NCBI GenBank assembly: GCA_947384095.1 | Contig: CANDFU010000091.1 | Coordinates: 1-6,916 of the forward strand | Reading direction: 5' to 3' | Source: an uncultured Roseburia sp. | GTDB taxonomy: Bacteria; Bacillota; Clostridia; Lachnospirales; Lachnospiraceae | Length of the DNA stretch: 6,916 nucleotides | Made by a program: the position numbers and the translations under genes | Notes under the pieces: model-generated | Seen by the model: the letters and a program-made list of their open reading frames with translations, nothing else | The model's database searches: none | What the model was told of the DNA's origin: nothing | Part shown: piece after piece, positions 5,266 through 6,916 of the stretch | Numbering within the stretch: the stretch's first letter is position 1 | Layout: each line of letters opens with the position of its first letter

Positions 5266-6624
5266 ATGGACATCATCATTGTAGGCTGCGGCAAAGTAGG
5301 CTACACCCTTGTGGAACAGCTCAGCAACGAAGATCACAATATCGTGGTCATTGACGAAAAACCGGAACGGGTCCAGCGCATCACAGACAGCCTGGACGCC
5401 ATGGGCATCGTCGGCAACGGAATCAATCACAGGACTCTCATCGACGCAGGCATCGGAACGGCCGATCTTCTGATCGCCGTGACCGGGGACGATGAAAAAA
5501 ATCTGCTGTGCTGCGTAATCGCACGAAAAACCGGACATTGTCAGACCATTGCACGCGTGCGCAACCCAATCTACAACGAAGAGATCGAATTTCTGAAAAA
5601 GGAGTTCGGCCTCGCCATGATTATCAATCCCGAGCTCACGGCGGCAAACGAGATTTCACGAATTTTCCAGTTTCCGTCCGCAATCCGCGTGGATTCTTTC
5701 GCAAAAGGGCACGTGGAACTTCTCCACTTTAAAGTTGGAAAGAGTTCTCCCCTGATTCACTTAAAACTTTTAAATCTGTCGCAGACACTGCGCACGAACG
5801 TGCTGGTGTGTACCGTTGTGCGCGGAAATGAAGTAATCATTCCAAACGGTGATTTTGAATTTGAAGAAAATGATACCGTAGCTATCGCCTCCCAGCGGCG
5901 CAACGCCATCGAATTTTTCCAGAAAATCGGCATTATGAAAACCCGCGTGGGCCGGGCGATCCTTGCCGGCGGCGGGAAAATCTCGTTTTACCTCGCCAAA
6001 ATCCTATTGAAATCCGGAATCCGCGTGACAATTATCGAAAGAGACCGGGAGCGCTGCGACGTGTTAAGCGATCTGCTGCCCAAGGCGACAATTATCTACG
6101 GAGACGCCACTGACCAGACCCTGCTGATGCAGCTTGGGCTCGAGCAGGCTCAGGGCTTTGCGGCGCTGACAGGCCTCGACGAAGAAAACATCCTTCTCTC
6201 TCTGTACGCAAACGACGTTTCCAATGCGCGGATCGTCACTAAAATCAACCGGATCAGTTTTCACTCCGTCATCAACGAGCTCAATCTCGGAAGTACCATT
6301 TACCCAAGAATCATTACGGCGGATTATATCGTAAAATACGTGCGCTCCACAAACAATTCCAGAAACAGCAACGTAGAAACGCTCTACAAGCTCGCAAACG
6401 GAAAAGCAGAGGCGCTGGAGTTTATCATCAAAGCCGATTCCGCGGTCGCGGGCATTCCCCTGCAGGATCTGCATTTCCGTAAAAACACACTGATCTGCTG
6501 TATTTACCGCCACGGAAAAGTAATTATCCCCAGCGGGCAGGATATCATGAAAGCCGGCGACTCCGTCCTGGTCGTCCTCTCGGGTTACCGGATTTCCGAC
6601 ATCAAAGAGATTCTGGAGGATTAG
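5266..6624 (+). CDS. trkA: Trk system potassium uptake regulatory subunit TrkA (double RCK)
   Basis: A cytoplasmic NAD(H)-binding gating subunit that assembles on the TrkH channel and controls K+ uptake. The 452 residues give the usual two-fold TrkA layout. RCK-N1 has Rossmann motif IIIVGCGKVG (3-12) and acidic D30 at the end of strand 2. RCK-C1 spans about 141-221, including IIPNGDFEFEENDTVAIA. RCK-N2 (about 230-350) has AILAGGGKIS (231-240), IIERD (256-260) and IYGDATD (277-283). RCK-C2 spans about 370-450, ending GDSVLVVLSG. Single-RCK KtrA proteins are about half this length, which supports TrkA. In the second Rossmann loop the third glycine of GxGxxG is Ser240, so nucleotide binding there may differ from site 1. 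The start is fixed by GGAGG at 5255-5259. trkH follows after 6 nt. Expression probably comes from the promoter at 4967, through the repeat-bearing leader. Confidence 0.95.
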   Translation: MDIIIVGCGKVGYTLVEQLSNEDHNIVVIDEKPERVQRITDSLDAMGIVGNGINHRTLIDAGIGTADLLIAVTGDDEKNLLCCVIARKTGHCQTIARVRNPIYNEEIEFLKKEFGLAMIINPELTAANEISRIFQFPSAIRVDSFAKGHVELLHFKVGKSSPLIHLKLLNLSQTLRTNVLVCTVVRGNEVIIPNGDFEFEENDTVAIASQRRNAIEFFQKIGIMKTRVGRAILAGGGKISFYLAKILLKSGIRVTIIERDRERCDVLSDLLPKATIIYGDATDQTLLMQLGLEQAQGFAALTGLDEENILLSLYANDVSNARIVTKINRISFHSVINELNLGSTIYPRIITADYIVKYVRSTNNSRNSNVETLYKLANGKAEALEFIIKADSAVAGIPLQDLHFRKNTLICCIYRHGKVIIPSGQDIMKAGDSVLVVLSGYRISDIKEILED

Positions 6625-6630
6625 TCTGCG

Positions 6631-6916
6631 ATGAATTATTGGATTATATTGTATATTCTGGGATGTGTATTAAAATTTGAAAGCGCTTTTCTGCTGCTCC
6701 CCGCCATTGTGGGCCTTCTCTATCAGGAAGGAAATGCCCTTGCTTATCTCGCTGTCGCTGTCCTCTGCTTCATTTTAGGGATACTTCTCACCCACAAAAA
6801 ACCGGCTTCCACAAATCTCTATACCAGAGAGGGGTTCGTGACTGTGGCCTTAAGCTGGATTGTAATGAGTATCTTTGGCGCGCTTCCTTTTGTGCTTACC
6901 AGGGATATTCCCTCCT
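6631..6916 (+). CDS. trkH: Trk potassium transporter membrane subunit TrkH, 3'-truncated
   Basis: The first 95 residues of the K+-translocating membrane protein that partners TrkA. ATG 6631 opens MNYWIILYILGCVLKFESAF, then LLLPAIVGLLYQEG, a second hydrophobic stretch LAYLAVAVLCFILGILLT, then the family-typical LYTREGFVTVALSWIVMSIFGALPFV. This matches the N-terminal helices and first pore-loop approach of TrkH/KtrB proteins; pairing with a double-RCK TrkA favours TrkH. GGAGG at 6615-6619, inside the end of trkA, lies 11 nt from the ATG, a rather long spacing that suggests translational coupling. The selectivity-filter glycines lie beyond the window. Confidence 0.92.
   Translation, partial: MNYWIILYILGCVLKFESAFLLLPAIVGLLYQEGNALAYLAVAVLCFILGILLTHKKPASTNLYTREGFVTVALSWIVMSIFGALPFVLTRDIPS

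Noticed and set aside
5155..5538. A 127-codon minus-strand open frame over the trkA start
   Set aside because: It is antisense to conserved Rossmann motifs of TrkA and no independent start signal was seen.
6064..6513. A 149-codon minus-strand open frame within trkA
   Set aside because: It is a shadow of the second RCK domain, with no recognised domain.

Overview
The window reads as ordinary low-to-mid GC Firmicute chromosome, most likely a gut Lachnospiraceae/Clostridium-cluster organism. This is inferred from the strong GGAGG-type ribosome binding sites, a clostridial-style SARP/BTAD regulator with a MalT-like ATPase, a Trk potassium system encoded as trkA-trkH, and a sugar-isomerase family protein. 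No rRNA, tRNA, transposase, phage or CRISPR sequence was seen.

Layout. (1) Positions 1-773 (+): the 3' part of a TIM-barrel sugar phosphate isomerase/epimerase. (2) A perfect 13-bp hairpin at 797-826 serves as a shared terminator for this gene and the convergent gene to its right. (3) 813-3602 (-): a 929-residue transcriptional regulator with an N-terminal MalT-like P-loop ATPase, a helical middle and a C-terminal winged helix plus BTAD domain. (4) 3792-4808 (-): an exported alpha/beta hydrolase with its own terminator, followed by a separate promoter for the regulator. (5) 4809-5265: a divergent promoter region, then a leader of about 280 nt carrying two nearly identical 77-bp direct repeats and a large hairpin. 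(6) 5266-6624 (+): trkA, a double-RCK NAD-binding regulatory subunit. (7) 6631 to the window end (+): the start of trkH, the K+ translocating membrane subunit.

How the genes fit together. trkA and trkH form a tight operon (6-nt gap) for potassium uptake, driven from a perfect extended -10 promoter at 4967-4975. The hydrolase and the regulator are co-directional, but each appears to have its own promoter with a terminator between them; a functional link between the two is possible but not shown. The sugar isomerase belongs to a transcription unit that begins outside the window.

The least-explained part is the trkA leader (4983-5265). It has 77-bp repeats with one difference, a 10+9-bp composite hairpin, and a short segment that looks like an inverted, internally deleted third copy. 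None of the remaining features clearly points to a new defence or mobile system.
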